Assembly (NCBI RefSeq): GCF_029168945.1
Contig: NC_083602.1
Location: 69,398,600 to 69,462,599, forward strand
Origin: Cannabis sativa
Lineage: Eukaryota > Streptophyta > Magnoliopsida > Rosales > Cannabaceae
Reading direction: 5' to 3'
Length of the DNA: 64,000 nt
Under the pieces are notes generated by a model that searched no databases, was not told the origin of the DNA, and saw only the letters and a list, made by a program, of their open reading frames with translations. The position numbers and the translations under genes are program-made. Positions within the stretch are counted from its first letter, which is position 1. The number at the start of each line of letters is the position of its first letter. Below are positions 24,167 to 38,064 of this stretch, piece by piece.

Positions 24167-27100
24167 TCAAAGAGGATGGTAAGGCACATAGCCCAGTAAG
24201 CTCGTGACATTGGTCACGACATCGTTACACCTCGTCAAGAGGTTTAACATCTGTTGAGAAATGTCAATGGCAGGGGGCGGGTGTGGTGGTGGTTGTAGTT
24301 GTGGTTGTGGTGGTGCAATAGGAGTGTTTCTGGGTGCCATAATTTCAGTATGACGTAAATTATTAAGTGGAGCTTTTGCAAATTGAGGGGGAAGTGGGAG
24401 AATAGATGAGGTAGATGGAGAAGGAACGACCTTTTGAAAGTTTCTTACACTAAAATCCATTGTAACAGTAGAAGCAGGTGTACCATTATCAGCAAAACTA
24501 GCATTGTTGTTGGAGATATTTCTATTACTGGCTGCTGCCGATTGGTCAGCTACCCTACTCGTACTCTCTTCACCAGCCAAAGCAAATTTAACACGTGGGG
24601 TGGCACCCTTGTTGCCACCACTAGTTCCGGTTAACTGCCCTGACTCATCACCGGTCGGCTTCTTCAAACAGGACTTGAGCTGGATAGAAGGCTGCGGCTG
24701 CAGTTGTGGCACCGCTGGTCGTTGTAAGACAGCAGGATCCTTGGCGGCTCGTGGGGTATCACTGTAAGCATCATCACCTTGGTTCTTCCCCAATTCAGGA
24801 GCTTCCGGTCCTGGAGTTTCGGCTTCCTTTACGTAAAACCTCACACTGATGTTTCCAAATAGAGAGTTGTTTGATATGGCATATTTATAAGCTGCTTGAG
24901 CATCGGATTTGTAAAGGAATACAACTCGGCACGTGGCAGATTTCCAGAATACCCTTAGATTTGCCTGATCCATCGGCCCAAAACGTGCAAATCTTGCCTT
25001 GAGTTCTGCTTGGGAAGGGAGAGATGTTTTTGGAGGGAACTTCATCACCAGCGTAGTGGGTTGGACAACCTTCGCAGGAGGTTCAAATCTTTTTGCAGAA
25101 TCTGGCTTGTTTCTTCGGACAAGGGGAACCGCTGATTCTTTTCCCTCCCCACGTAGCACTTCTGAAGATTTTGGGGTGGCCTTCTTCTCCGCTGCCAAGG
25201 ATTTAATGTCGTTAATTTTCTTGGACCTCTTTACCGCAATCTCCTCTTGACGATCTGATGGAGCCCGTTTGCGTCCAGCTATAGTAGGATCATCAGATCG
25301 GAAAGGGGGTTTTGCTGGTTTTGAGGATGGCAGATCTCTAACGTACTCAGAGGAGTTATTATCCGAAGCTCCAACAGCAACAGAAGATTTAGAGAGACGG
25401 ACTTCAACAGATTCAGTCTCTGATGGGGGTGAAAGAACTAAGCTTTTCTGGTAAACAAGGGACCGGAATCTCAGGAAGAACTTCCTTACAATTGCAGGGC
25501 TGTTTCTTTCCGTACCATGAAAAGGATCAAGAGCAAGAGCATGCAAATCGCTCAAAAGTTCTGGAAGTTCAAGTTCAACGTTGCCAACCAGTAGGGAATT
25601 TCCAACAGAATCAGATAAATTGTTACTAACAGTCTTTTTAGATTGTTTAACCTTCGACTCCTCTTTTGCAGCCAAACCAATCTGGGTTGATTTTACCCCT
25701 ATTTTTCCAGAGGAACCTTTTTTGGAAACCGAATTCTTCTGTGGGTCCCTGAATCCTGTTTCTGAGCCTAATTGTTTCTTTTTTTTCTTTTTCTTTCCGT
25801 CTGTCATTGAGTTCTCAGAGTTCGATTCTTCCAATGGACGTTTAACTTTGGCCTTTTTCACCCCAACAGAAGCACTCATTCCACTCACACGCTTTGCATC
25901 ACTTGCTAGACCTTCAACACTACTACCATCCTGAACTTCCATTCCATGGCTTCCTTCCACTCTCGGTGTAAGACTCAACTGGGATTGTTGAACATCTTCA
26001 TCTGGTTTTAAGATTTTCACATTCTCCTCACGTTTAAACTCAGCCAAGCCCTCATTATCATCCTTAAAGGATTGTGATGTATCATCTATCATACATGGCA
26101 CGGTCCCATTTCCTGACAAATCGACGGAGGCAGTGGTTTTGGTAATCTCTACTTTATCAGACACTGATCTTGAAGCCTCTTTCACTTCTTCTTTCACTTT
26201 ATCAAGGGATGGCTTTTCATCCTCAATGACATCTTCGCTGGCAAGAGAACTCCTAGCTGGTGCTTGATCTACAATTACCGATTCACTAGCATTTGAACTA
26301 GAATCTGCACCGGGCAAGCTAACAGACCCAGTCTGTACATGTTTTTCTGGAATCTGAGACTTTGAAGAAACAGGTGAAGCTCTCTTCTGTAACACATAAT
26401 CCGCATCTCCAACTGCTACTGATCCCTCCACATAAGCTGATTGGGCTGAGGAACTTGCTTGCCCGTGGCTCGTTTTCTGGCCTTTTATGTTACCAGATTC
26501 ATCTCTACGCTTGAACAAGTACCTGTCCTTTTTGGAACTGTCCTTAACTTTATTATGTTTTGTGGCACTGGTACCGCCACCGAGAGTTTCTGCAATCACC
26601 ATTGGACCACTCAAAGGAGCTGTTCAGAAGACAAACCCATCACCATCAGGACTAAAAAAATAGAATGCACAGCTAATAAATATGATTTGCAGACAAGAAA
26701 GCAATTAACACTGCTCTAGAAATTTTCTTTGCTTAAGTGGGGAATACTTGATTAACAAATAAGAATAGATAACTTAATTGCTACTACTTTATTTTGGGGG
26801 CGGGGGGGAATAAATCTTAGGTAACAAATATATTAAACAAAAACTAATAATCATATCAAGGGATCCTTCAAATATGAAGTCCAATACATCGTTTTTGTAA
26901 AAGAAAATTAATACATGGTATTCCAACCCCCAACTATTTATCTCAAATTCGGTAAAACTGACGGTTGGATGCATTACACCACAACATTATGAGTCCTCGT
27001 ACTGGGATGTTTAAATCAATAGAAGTGCAATTAACATATTCATGTCTTCTCTATGTTACTCCAAATTCATCTATTGCACATAGCATACAGAATATCAATG

Positions 27101-28501
27101 CATGTATAGAGAAAACAAAAAAAAACATGCTCACCTAAATAAAATATGATCTCTATTCTTATTAATCCCACACGAAAGTGTAGAATGGTACACTGATTAT
27201 TTGAAAGTAATGAGCGCCAAGCATTTCAACAAGTACAGTATGTTACTTCTTACAAGCATGAATTTCGAAACAGTTTTAGAAAACACCAGAACACAACATC
27301 CGATGGAATGAACAATCAAAATAATTCCCAACAATGACTCTAAACCATGTAAATTAGTACCTCGAGACTGCAAAACAGCTGGTGGTTCACGAGAAGAACG
27401 TCCGGACTGCACATTAAACGCCTGAGCATAGGTCTCGTCAAATTCCTCAAATACTGCCCTACGAAAAGAAAAAACAGTGGCCTTATTCTTCACAAAACTC
27501 AGATTCTTCTCATCACCATCGCTAGGTGATAACGCCAACTGCTTAACGAAGGAGAGGATTTCAGATGGCCTGCAATTATCTCTAGCCTTTCTGATTTGAA
27601 TCGCTGAATAAACAGCACGCGGCTCATAATCAGGCACATCAACAGCGAAATAGCCTTGAACATTTGTTGCACGAAAGTTATTTGGATTTCTACATTTACA
27701 AGCCAAAGCAAGACCACGCCTCCGACATACCTCATCCACTGCTTCCTCCACGGCCTTGATAAAGCTCCTGGAAGTCAATTGCCGTGATTTCTCTGCGAAA
27801 TTCGAATCGAAAGGAATAAGCTCAGCAGGGTCGAACCACCCGTAGCTACTATCACCGAAGAAAGCCACTAATATATGACCCTCCCTCCTGGTTCGACGCA
27901 CCTGAGAAGTCGCAAAAGCTTCGTTGAATATGTGACCCGGCCACCATGGATGTGATTTCACCTTCCCCCAAACCATATCACCAACTTCAAACCCATAACG
28001 CTGTGCCCTCGAAGTTGATAATTGTCCACTATTCTCATTAGCCACAAAATCATCGAACTCCGACAACAGAGAATTATACTGAGAAACTGTACCTTTTCCC
28101 GCCCCACCATGTGTATCATCATCTGCATGCTCCTTTCGGCTATCCTCGCTCTCGCTTTCTTCATTTCGAGCTTCGAGTTCATCGGCGCTCGAGTTATCCA
28201 CCTTAGTCTCTGAATTTTTCAATTCCATTTCTTCATCGTCACTTTCCTTACGGACATCTCCCTTAACCCTAATCCCATCTAATTCTCCAGTATCAGAAAC
28301 CCTGGAACCAAAATCTTCAGCTCCCGAATCGAGCTCCATTGCCGATACCCTAACCTCGTTGGAACTTGAATTTGAATACTTCTCATCTTCAGCGCCATCG
28401 ACGCAGCCTTCTGAGATCCTCCCGCCTTTCACATCTTCAGGTTCTTCAATGGCATCTGATTTTCTATCAATTTCGTCATCGCTGTTCATCAGAGAGATCA
28501 T
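24167..28501 (-). CDS. PWWP-domain chromatin protein, PDP family (two exons)
   Basis: Nuclear histone-reader-type protein. In Arabidopsis, PDP-type PWWP proteins act with Polycomb and histone-modifying partners in gene silencing and flowering control. Exon 1 is 28501-27361 and exon 2 is 26619-24167; the intron starts GTAC and ends ACAG. The join falls after one codon base and gives the conserved-looking 'APLSGPMVIAETLGGG'. The predicted protein is 1197 aa: acidic N terminus, PWWP module at about 169-255 (HPWWPG at 184-189, GDMVWGKV just before), poly-Lys near 655-662, a conserved patch with 'DPFHGTERN' at about 745, an RRM-like region at about 902-980 (TLVMKFPPKTSLPSQAELK), a Pro/Gln-rich stretch, and a C-terminal motif ending GYVPYHPL. 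The start is the first in-frame ATG (28501); another ATG follows four codons later, and the upstream open codons begin only with GTG. Which PDP paralogue it is cannot be decided. Confidence 0.93.
26620..27360 (-). other. Intron of the PWWP gene
   Basis: A 741-bp intron with donor GAG|GTACT and acceptor TTCTGAACAG|CT. Without splicing, exon 1 would run on to a stop near 27197. The intron is A/T-rich and no nested element was seen. Confidence 0.88.
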
Positions 28502-28889
28502 TGAAGGAGGAATGAACTGAAAATCCGGCGAAACCCTAAAGAAATGGGGCTTGGGGCTCTGAATCACCAGGCATACTTTTAAACCGCCTCGAAGAAAAAA
28601 AAATCAGAGTACAAAGCTTAGACACCGGAAAGTAGAAGAAACGTGCGAAATCTATACAAAACCCTAGGGAGAGAGTGTTTGGATGGCAAGAAAATCAAAA
28701 TCTGGGGAGTTAGAATATGTTGAGCTTTGTACCAATCGGTCACTCATTTTGCGTTAGTTTTTTATTTTTCATTGTTACCTTCTCACTCATTTTATGTGAA
28801 CTTAAACGACAACGGATATTTAATTATGAAAGGATGGCAATGTCGTTTTGACAATTCAATATCGGACAACATATATTTTTTTTTTTGGC
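28502..28889 (-). promoter_or_regulatory. 5' UTR and proximal promoter of the PWWP gene
   Basis: Upstream DNA between the start codon and the LINE. AAACCCTAA-type teloboxes lie at about 28530-28538 and 28658-28666, common near transcription starts of plant housekeeping and chromatin genes and linked to TRB and Polycomb recruitment. No convincing TATA box was found. The LINE insertion leaves at most about 390 bp of original upstream sequence. Confidence 0.5.
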
Positions 28890-28907
28890 AATGGACAACA
28901 AATTATT
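28890..28907. repeat. LINE target-site duplication, left copy
   Basis: The 18-bp sequence aatggacaacaaattatt is repeated exactly at 41570-41587 on the other side of the LINE. Its length is typical of target-primed reverse transcription. Confidence 0.93.
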
Positions 28908-28998
28908 ATTATTTTTTCTTTTGAATAAATCAGAAAATTTATTAATTAATAAATTCGTTCAAAATAATAAAACGCACTTCAGAGAAATAATCCTCCAA

Positions 28999-29413
28999 CT
29001 AAAGCACACAACCTGTAGAGAAACAAGAGTCTCTTGCCAAGCAATGAGCCAACTTGTTTGAAGATCGTTTAACAAAACATAACTCAACAAAAGATAAAGT
29101 CAAAAGTAAATTCCTAACATCTTGAACAATAAGACCAAACTCTGAGGACATAAAAATATTACTTTGGACTGCTTGGATACACACTAAACTATCCGTTTCT
29201 AACACTACATTGTCCCAGGGATGAGTTGCAATCCAACTCAAAGCTTCTTTGATGCCTATGATCTCAGCAATTTCGGGTTGGACATACCTAACCTTCCCCT
29301 TCTTGAAAGCTTCTACCATGGTTCCATGATGATCTCGAGCTACATAACCCACTCCAAACCGCCCCTCTTGTTCAAATAAAGCCCCATCAACATTAACTTT
29401 AATCTTGTTTAAT
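28999..29413 (-). pseudogene. LINE RNase H domain (RVT_3 type)
   Basis: Ribonuclease H that would degrade the RNA of the RNA:DNA hybrid. Visible in one frame: VNVDGALF with the first catalytic Asp, then 'EIAEIIGIKEAL' (Glu), 'LETDSL' (second Asp) and 'NKLAHCLAR' near the end. This is the acidic triad layout of the plant RVT_3 family. The segment joining it to the zinc domain (about 29420-29590) holds stops or a frameshift, so it is a relic. Confidence 0.85.
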
Positions 29414-29595
29414 ACAGGTGTAATCCAATGCTCACAGTTCCGCCCCCATCATTCAAAGGAGACAACGAAAGGCCCTTCCTTTCCTGAGCAAATTATATTG
29501 ATCAAGCATGTTTTCAACTAATGTAACAATATTTGAAGCAAGCCAACTCTTCTTTTGCCAAACAAAGTCATTCCGTGCACGCCAAATAGCCCAAC

Positions 29596-29892
29596 TCACC
29601 ATCGCCACTTCTTCCATTTCAACTTCGTGCCCCTAGTGAAAATTCCCAACAACCAGCTGCTGAATGTTGCAGCCCCAGCCCCGACGTCCACTATGTTGCG
29701 ATGCCAAGCAGCCTTTGCAAACGAGCATTCCACCAACGCATGTTGAATAGTTTCAGTACTAGAGTTGCACAAAGGGCAATCAGCATTGACAGGAACATGA
29801 CGCTTTTGAAGTTGAAAATAAGTTGGAAGCACACCCGAAGCAGCTCGCCATAAAAAATTACTGATCTTAGGAGGAATTTGTAATGACCAAAG
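29596..29892 (-). pseudogene. LINE zinc-binding domain (zf-RVT)
   Basis: The frame runs from the element C junction: 'QIPPKISNFLWRAASGVLP', then CPLCNSSTETIQHALVEC with the Cys/His pattern of zf-RVT. It is the direct continuation of the reading frame ending at 39945-39950, where TGGAAGCGGCTTTG joins across the duplication. It stops being coherent near 29600. Confidence 0.85.
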
Positions 29893-31761
29893 TGTTGGGT
29901 TTTGTGCCCTAAATAAAACTCATTTCAATATAATCAGATTTACTTATTAATAAAGATCAGAATAACATTTTATGTTGCATGGTTCACATGATTTATTTCA
30001 TGATTATATATATAATGTATGAATTCTATTTAAGTCCAGAACATATGAATTTGTTAATGATTATAGTGTTGTCAGCACAGTGGAATATAATCTTAATTAT
30101 ATGTTTGAAAGTTTATTCCCTGATTTGTCAGATCACTGGATTTAGACTAACATGATAATTAGCGATTGGTATTCTTACACCTTGGATAAGTGGTATGTCC
30201 TTTCCAGGGCATTGGCAAAGTTTACCAGTATCGGATGTATGGAGTATACATCGGAAGGGACCGATATTGAACTTTGATTAGATATATTAAAATTTACCGT
30301 AATATCTATTCAATTCAATATCACTCGTTGATCCTAGATCAAATGATCTTAATCCTGATATGGTTAGGTTCGATCTCAAGAGTATTATACATGTTCTTTG
30401 ATTTGTTAGTTAAGCCTACTTTTGGGTCAGGGTGATACGTACATTTTGGGAACATGATAGTATAATTAAGTGGGAGCGCTAACATAAATATGGAGTCTAT
30501 AACTTCTATAGGAATTTAGAAGTGAAACGATGATATCCTTCAAGCTTGGCTAAACAGAGATAAATGGTGGAGATCTCATTTCACTTCGCTGAAATATCAT
30601 TTATACGGAGCTAAGTGTTTTAAGGATAAAATACATTGAAGGTGTAACGGTAATTTAGTTTCTATTCAATGTATTAGAGGGTCATTGATCAAATTAGGAT
30701 TATAACAATGGATAACTAATGACGTATCTATATTGTGGAACATATAGAGCGTTCTACTGAGAGTGCAATTCCAAGTTCTAAGTGTGGATTCAATAAGGAA
30801 TTAATAAGTTAGGGAATTTACTTGGTAAATTCAATTCGACTTATTGGAAGCTCGGAAATATAGGCCCATGGTCCCCATACTAGTTGAGACCATACTGCTT
30901 GTAAGACTCCGTTAATTGATTTTGATTAATCAATTATAATTCTAAAGCTAGACTATGTCTAGTTTATGAATTTTCACTAAGCAATGGCGAAATTGTAAAG
31001 AAAAGAGATTCTAGGTTTATTTATTAATTACGAGACTTTATATGTCTAATTAATAAATATATTAAATGACAATATTATTTAATAATTAATTTTTAGTTAT
31101 TAAATAATAGGAATTGGCATTTAAGTGGTTAAATTTGAAAATTGGCGTTTTTGAGAAAATGAGATGCAGAAATGATAAAACATCAAAATTGCATAAGTGA
31201 GGCCCATTATCCAAAGCCCATGGCCGGCCACACTTAATGGATTTTATCATTTATTTTTTCATTATTTTAATGCCAAATAATTCTAACTTAAACCTAGGTG
31301 GTTACCTATAAATAGATAGTGATGGCTCACATTCACACTTAACTTTTGTTAACTTTGTCAGATGAAATTTGAGCCTCCTATTCTTTCTCTATAGCCGCCA
31401 CTTCCCTTCTCTTTTCTTCTTCAATTTCGAAATCCTTGAGTGATAGAGTAGTGCCCACACACATCAAGTGGTATCACAATCATAGTGTGTAAGATTGTAG
31501 GAGATTCCAAACAACAAGAAGGAGAATCAACATCAAAGGAAGGAGAGAAAGAGATCCAGGTTCAGATCTTGGTGATGCTCTGCTACAGAAAGGAATCAAG
31601 GGCTAGAGATTTGAATGGAAGGAGTCATTATATTCTGCTGCACCCAATGTAAGGTTTACTAAACTTTATATGTGTTTATTTCATTGTTTTAGAATTCATA
31701 TTAGGATGTTAATGAAACATACTTGTTAGTAAATCTAGATCCTGGTAAAATATTTCCAATA
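29893..31761 (+). repeat. 5' LTR of element C
   Basis: Direct repeat of 38065-39944 apart from small deletions. TATA box at 31317-31324. Confidence 0.92.
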
Positions 31762-31763
31762 AC

Positions 31764-31776
31764 TGGCCTCAGAGCC
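31764..31776 (+). other. Primer binding site of element C (variant)
   Basis: TGGCCTCAGAGCC, the same two-base variant as in A and D, two bases after the LTR end. Confidence 0.85.
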
Positions 31777-34700
31777 ATGGTAATGATTTACTTTCATGAA
31801 ATATGAATTAAAACGATGTTATGTGTTGATTTGGATGGTTTCATGTGGTTTATGTGCTTATTTGATGATAGTTTAGAAATCGCAATATATGTTACTGAAA
31901 TATTTTTTATTTCGATCTGCAATTATTTTTTCTGGAAATTAGACAAAAAATTAATAAATTTAGGCTTTTACAGAACCTAATTTGGATATTTTATGAATCA
32001 GTTATGATTTTTTGAAGTTGAACGAAAATATCAGGGTTTGAAAGCACACTCGCACGCGCGCATGGGACAAAATCCCTTCTGACAAAGCCTTGTCCGAAGC
32101 TTCCCCTTTCTCACGCCCATGTTTCTCGGCCATGGAGGCTGCATGCAGCCTCTTGTCTCGGTCGGATGGGCCATTCCGCGCGCGCAGGGGTATGCAATGC
32201 ATACCCTTGTGCCTCAAACTTGTTTTCGTCATAACTTTTGATTCAAAAATCGTTTTTCATTGAAACAAAAGCCAATTTTTAGTAGAATTTTTTGTAGAAT
32301 CTGAATTTTCAGAATAAAATTAATTTTTATTATCTTTTTAATTAATTAAAATTAGTTTCTGATATTAGTAGGCTTTAAATTTTGAAAATTTGATAACTCA
32401 CAAAGGAGCCTTATGGTAAATTTTGAAATTTTAGATTATTTTATTTATTTTAATTATAAGATCATATTTTTTTTTATTAAATTTGAATGATCTTACTTTG
32501 ATATTAAAATATTATCTTTTAAAATAATCTTGTTCAAATTTCAAAGTTTGCTAATCATATCATATTCTTTTTTTTCAAATTTGTTATTTTTTGAAATATA
32601 TTTTATTAATTAAAATTATAAGATTAGGAATATGTTAGGTTTAACATTTTATCTTATTAGACATTTTTTTCTATTAAAATTATATTTTGGCAAAAATAAC
32701 ATGAAGATTTAAAAAATTTGTTAGTTTAGTTTGAATAGATATTTTAAGGTTTCAAACCTTAAATTTTTCAAACTTATTATTTTATTTTTTTTAATATTCT
32801 GACCATATAAAATATCTTATTTTTCAATTAGTTTATTTATGTAATATTTAAATTTATTAAATTATAAGACTTGAATATAATAATGCAATATCTAAATTTA
32901 AAATTCAAGATATTTTATTATATTATCTTATTAGAAGTTTTAAATAAATTTAAATTTTGAATAAACTTGATAATTGAAAAATTGGTTAGATATTTTTGAT
33001 TTTTTTGTTAGAATTTAGGAAATTTAGGAGTTTGTTGAATTTTGAATTTTTTCAAATATTCTCAAACAACCTAAATTTGAATTCTAGTTAAGATATTTAT
33101 TTTAAAATTTAATTTTTATTTTACATTTTAAAATTGAGATATTTTAGCTTACTTTCCAGATATTCCAAGATCAATTATTTGTTTGTATTGTTTGTTTATA
33201 TATTAATATACAAATTTTTTTACAAACCTATTATTTATTTAATCTAAATTGCTATGATTAACTTGTTGACAGATCCAATGATCTGATTTTAATCATAGTC
33301 CAATTGTCAATAGATCTTATGAATAATTTGTAACAGGTAAATTTTTGCAATTTCTTTCATCTGTGTAAACCTAGTAACATGATAGGGCCCATCCAAATTA
33401 TTTTGACCTGTGTGAGCCTATATGTTTGCTATTGGGCTTAGATGCATATAAGAAGCCCATTTAAGTTTTACTAAGTAAATGGACTAGGTTGCTAAAATAA
33501 ATTTTGACATAAGTAAATTTATTTAGGCCTAATTAGATTTGGGCTTATTCAATGAATAACAATTGTTTATTTAAATGTTAAATTCTTCTCTTTTGGGCCT
33601 TGTGTGAGAGTTGGGGCCAATAGAAGTGGGTACGACATACTGAACCCAGCTCCCCCTCACATGAACTACCCCAATTGTGAAGGCCCATTTGCCTTATTTA
33701 AATAATTGTATTATGTTAATTATATTAGTCTAACCTAATTAAAATTGAATTAGCAACATAATTAACTTTTAAAATATATAAAATTTATTTTTCATTTAAT
33801 ATTTTAAAGTTAATTTTAGAAAAACACTTAGTAAATGAAATATATTCTAGATAGTTTTAATTAGGAAAATATCATAGATTGTGAAATTAATTGTTTAATA
33901 ATTAATTTTGGTACAATCTAAGTTAAGTATATTTTTCATAGTATTAAACTAGAATTAATGATTAAGTTTCCTCTATACTTAATTATTTATTTCTTGATTT
34001 TAATACATTTAATTAAATTGAAAATTAAAATATCTAAGTTGATTTTCATAATGATACTTAAATATTATTATTTTCATGTTATTTAATTAAAATTGAAAAT
34101 TATTTTAAGTTTGAAATCTTATTTCTAAATAACTTGAATCTGAATAATTTTCAAAATATATTTTATTTTATTTTATTAATCTTTTTCCCACAATTTCGAA
34201 ATTGCATTTATTTAATGCAGAAATTTTGAATTTTATTTGAAAAATAGATTAAAGTTGAAAATTATTTATTTTAATTTTGGACCAACTTAAATTAATGATT
34301 TTTTCATTTAATGATTAATTAAAATAAATGAAGTAAAATATATTTAATTAGAAAATGAATTAATTAGTCAATGAAAGTCTAGATAAATATTATCTGTTTT
34401 GCTTGAAGTATTTTTCTAGTGATATTTAATTAAATAGAAAATTAATATTTAAGTGGATTCTTAATCATGATACTTAAATATTTGAAATTTTTCTTTAATA
34501 TTTAATTAAATAGGAAAATTATATTTTGTTGTAAATTAATTTTATTAATTAATTTTGGGACAACATAAAATTAGAATATTTTTTTCAGGATTTATTTTTA
34601 TTTTATTTTAACAAGCAATTTCGGAAATTGTATTCTTAAATACTTCAATTTTTCGAAATGCAATATATATTTATTAGAAAATTAAATTTTGAGTTGTAAA

Positions 34701-35460
34701 TTAATTTAAATTAATTTTGAAACAACTTAAATTGAATATTTTTCTAAATATTTATTGGAAATTATTACTAAGATGGAAATAATTCATGTTATTTTCATAT
34801 CCATCTAAGTAAAATTTATAAATATTAAATTAAAATTTATATTTAGAATTTTTCATTCTAAATTGGAAATTTTAATTAAATAAATATATATTTAAAATAA
34901 ATTGATTAAAATAAATATTAGAAGAAAATACACTTTAAATAATGAGCTTTATTATTAGGACATTCGATCTCCATTGTTGGTTTTACATAGCTTTTGTTTT
35001 AGTTAGTAATCCTCCCTAATGGAGGAACGTTCATTAGCAAGTTAGCACTGTTTAATCTCGAAAGATAAGTATATTTGTAAGTGTTTTATATAGTATTGAT
35101 CACCCTAATGGTGGCGACTGTATTTGACTTACAAAATATGAAACAATGGTGGAAGCTCATAAGATAGAATAGCCTTGACTCTCGCCTAAACGGGACAACG
35201 CTGGATTCCAATCTTGATCGAATAAAAGGTTGCTAGAGTGTTTATCATTTTAGATGAGCTGACAACTCTATTCAATGGATGGTATCACTGACTCTCGCCT
35301 AAACGGGACACTGATATCAGTTTGTTGAAGACCTTGGAAATTATTTAGGATTGTATGTTTTAGTATTTTCACTTGTCATTCCTACTTGCTATGTGTTTGA
35401 TAATTTCTGAATTGTGTATGAATTTATATTGAACCATGTTATTTTCTGTTATTAAATTGT
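31777..35460 (+). other. AT-rich leader of element C
   Basis: Non-coding. It begins with a CG-rich patch (CGCGCGC at about 32055 and 32177) and a GACAA/TTGTC stem at about 32080-32096. Further on are the islands seen in A: 'cttgttgacagatccaatg' near 33264, 'gggtacgacatactgaacc' near 33628, and the 'gactctcgcctaaacgggac' motif at about 35176 and 35289. Confidence 0.7.
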
Positions 35461-38064
35461 AGTTTAATTTCGAATCTTCATTGTTGGTCTAACTTGGTTT
35501 GTTGTTCTAATGGGACAAATCCCTAATTGATTGTCAACATTAGACAAACATAATAGTGTTAGATCTCGAATGATAAATATTATAAATGCAACATCTAGCT
35601 GTTCATCAATTGATGACACCTTAGACTAGTATTTACAATATGAAACAAGAAGATTGTATAAATAAGATTACTTTGACTCTCGCTAATCGGAGCATCGTTG
35701 GATTCTTATTTAAATACGAAATTATCCTAATTTCTCTTAGCTTATTCATTTGGAATTAGCTCAATAACATATCATTGGATGAATGGTCTATAAATCATTT
35801 CATGTCATTCTATATTTTCTCTTAAGAAATTAAAATGACGCTTATGATTATATTCCCAAAATTCTATCCCAAAATGATATAAATCCTCAATCTTAGAAAT
35901 CTCCTACTTGTATGGGCAAATCAGACTTAGAGTTAGATTAGTAGTGGTGGTCCAAGAAAGAATTACTCATTATACAGTTACACTTTCACAAGTGTTTAAT
36001 AACCATTTTCTATCAATGGATTCAAACTGTATGTTAGTATAGGATATGAGTTTAGTATTCTGTGACCAGGGTCCACTTACACTATTCTAAGAACTCTTTG
36101 ATGTAAGTAAACCTAATTCATCAAAAGATACAACCACATATTTTTTAAATCTATGGCATTTGTATCTTGTTCATAGTGGTTTTGACAAGATCATTCTCTA
36201 CAAAGAGCTAATATGCCTATATCCACTGAAAGTAAGTTCATCTCATTCGCAGATGGATGTATATTCAGGGGTGGATATGAGTTTTTCGTTGTATTCTTTA
36301 AACGATCACTCTAGATTATACCTTATGCAAAGAAATTTGAAATGTTTTAAAAATTTCATGAATTTCTAGCAATGGTGAAAAACCATTAAGGTAAGTGGTT
36401 AAAGATCTTGCGAACTGATAGGGGTGGAGAAATAGTTAGTAGATATGCAGTTCAAAGATCATTAAATTGATTTTTGAATTATATCCAAACTTACCTCCCC
36501 AGAAATTCGATTTGCACATTGATGATTAGTTACTAGTCGTTGCCTAAATCCTTCTATGGTAATACAATTTCAAAATGATGCAATGGTTGTGTACTTAGTG
36601 TAAACCATTACTAGATTCATGGATGACCTAATCGAAATCTTAAGAAAAGCTAGAACTGTTAACCATGGTTTGCATGTTTGTTAGCTATTCTAAGTGATTA
36701 GGGGTGGAACATCCCATAGTCAATAGATAAGAAATTGTTTGTTTAAACAAATACTACTTTTCTAAGAAAATGACTGAGTCTGAAAATAAAGTAGCAAATA
36801 AAGGAGATATTTTTTTCTTGATTCCAAAAGTGTTCTATCATCTTATTCTTTACAAGTTGATCCCACTGCCTCTGTTGTTTTGACACAACCGAAGAGGTCA
36901 ATACCATTTAGTTTTCTTAGACATAACTCACGGTACCTTGTCGTAGTTGGAGGGTTTCTAGGAACTCACCTTCTTATGACTTGGAAGACACTAGTGATTA
37001 AAATCCATTGTAAGTTTAAACAAGTAATGGATTGTCAAGATAAGAAACTAAGAAGAAAAGCCAATAGAACTATGGTTTGATCCATTCACACGGAATAACC
37101 TAAAGTTTTCTATTACAAGGACAAGAAAGAAAATTTTCGTGTATAAGTCTATTCTATGGACTTAACAAGACTTCCTGTTCCTAGTATTATAGGTTTGAGT
37201 TTATCTAAACCTATGGCTTATGGTATACCTGGTTAATTACTTACTCTAATGCAAGCAACTTACTTTAGTAAGATGCTGAAGCATTTTCTTTCTAATGGCA
37301 ATCTATAGAAGCTTCTCAAATTCTAGGCATAGATTTTATTTATCTAAGGAAAAGTCTCAACTATTCCAGAAAAGATAAAGCCATGAAATAATTTCTTAAA
37401 TCAACAGTGAGAGGTCTCAAATATGCTTAGACCAGACACCTGCTGTTGAGTGGGAGTAATGAGTAGGTATCAGATTAATCCAGGAAAGGAATATTGGAAG
37501 ACAATCAAGTAAATCTTAAGATTAAGAAGAGGAACTATATGTTAGTCGATAAGGGTGTGTTTAAAACTCTTAGACTACACCACATCAGATTTCGAGACTT
37601 GCCCTTGTGCTAGAAAGTCTGCTGATAAGATGGTGATTACTCTGGGGGTGGAGTAGTGATTTTGGAGAAGTGTAAAAACCTATCTGAAGTCTCTTAGTCT
37701 ACCAGAGAGAGACTGAATGTTAAAGTTGCAGGAAAGGTACTTATTCAGTCTAAGGAAAGTTCTATACATTTGTGGCACCGTTCCAACTTGTCTTAACTAC
37801 TAGTGTTACTTCCTGAATAACCAAAAAGTAGTTGCCAAAAGTATAGAATCCAGTATCCCAAGAGAGTAGACATATAGAGAGGAATTTCACAATATCAATG
37901 ATTTTGTGATTAAGGAAGAGTAATGGTGGAGAAAAGGTTGTGTTTGATTCAACCTGTCAAATCCTATTACGAGGAGTATACTACTACTACACTTGATTTG
38001 TATATCAAGGTGTTGAGATTATTTGAAATGCACATTTTGTTTTATATTAGTGCAAGTGGGAGTT
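35461..38064 (+). pseudogene. Decayed copia pol (integrase, RT, RNase H) of element C
   Basis: This is the easiest copy to read. In order, in shifting frames with many stops: a third degenerate 'gactctcgctaatcgg' motif (35673); integrase-core end with LRTDRGGE (about 36400-36432); 'PCRSWRVSRNSPSYDL' (about 36935), like the copia RRS.R...P.RY linker; 'AMDCQDKKL'-like (about 37025); 'SRYQINPG..YW' (about 37465) and 'DYTTSDF' (about 37570) of the RT end and RNase H; and the 'KRVDI' region (about 37860) where copia has SKHI. The polypurine tract GCAAGTGGGAG is at 38052-38062. Integrase before RT identifies Ty1/copia. No RT catalytic motif survives. Confidence 0.75.

Noticed and set aside
24434..25934. 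Several plus-strand open frames opposite the PWWP gene
   Set aside because: They are shadows of exon 2 on the other strand, without recognisable domains.
28502..28567. Longer start for the PWWP protein with 22 extra N-terminal residues
   Set aside because: The upstream codon is GTG; the first ATG in frame is at 28501.
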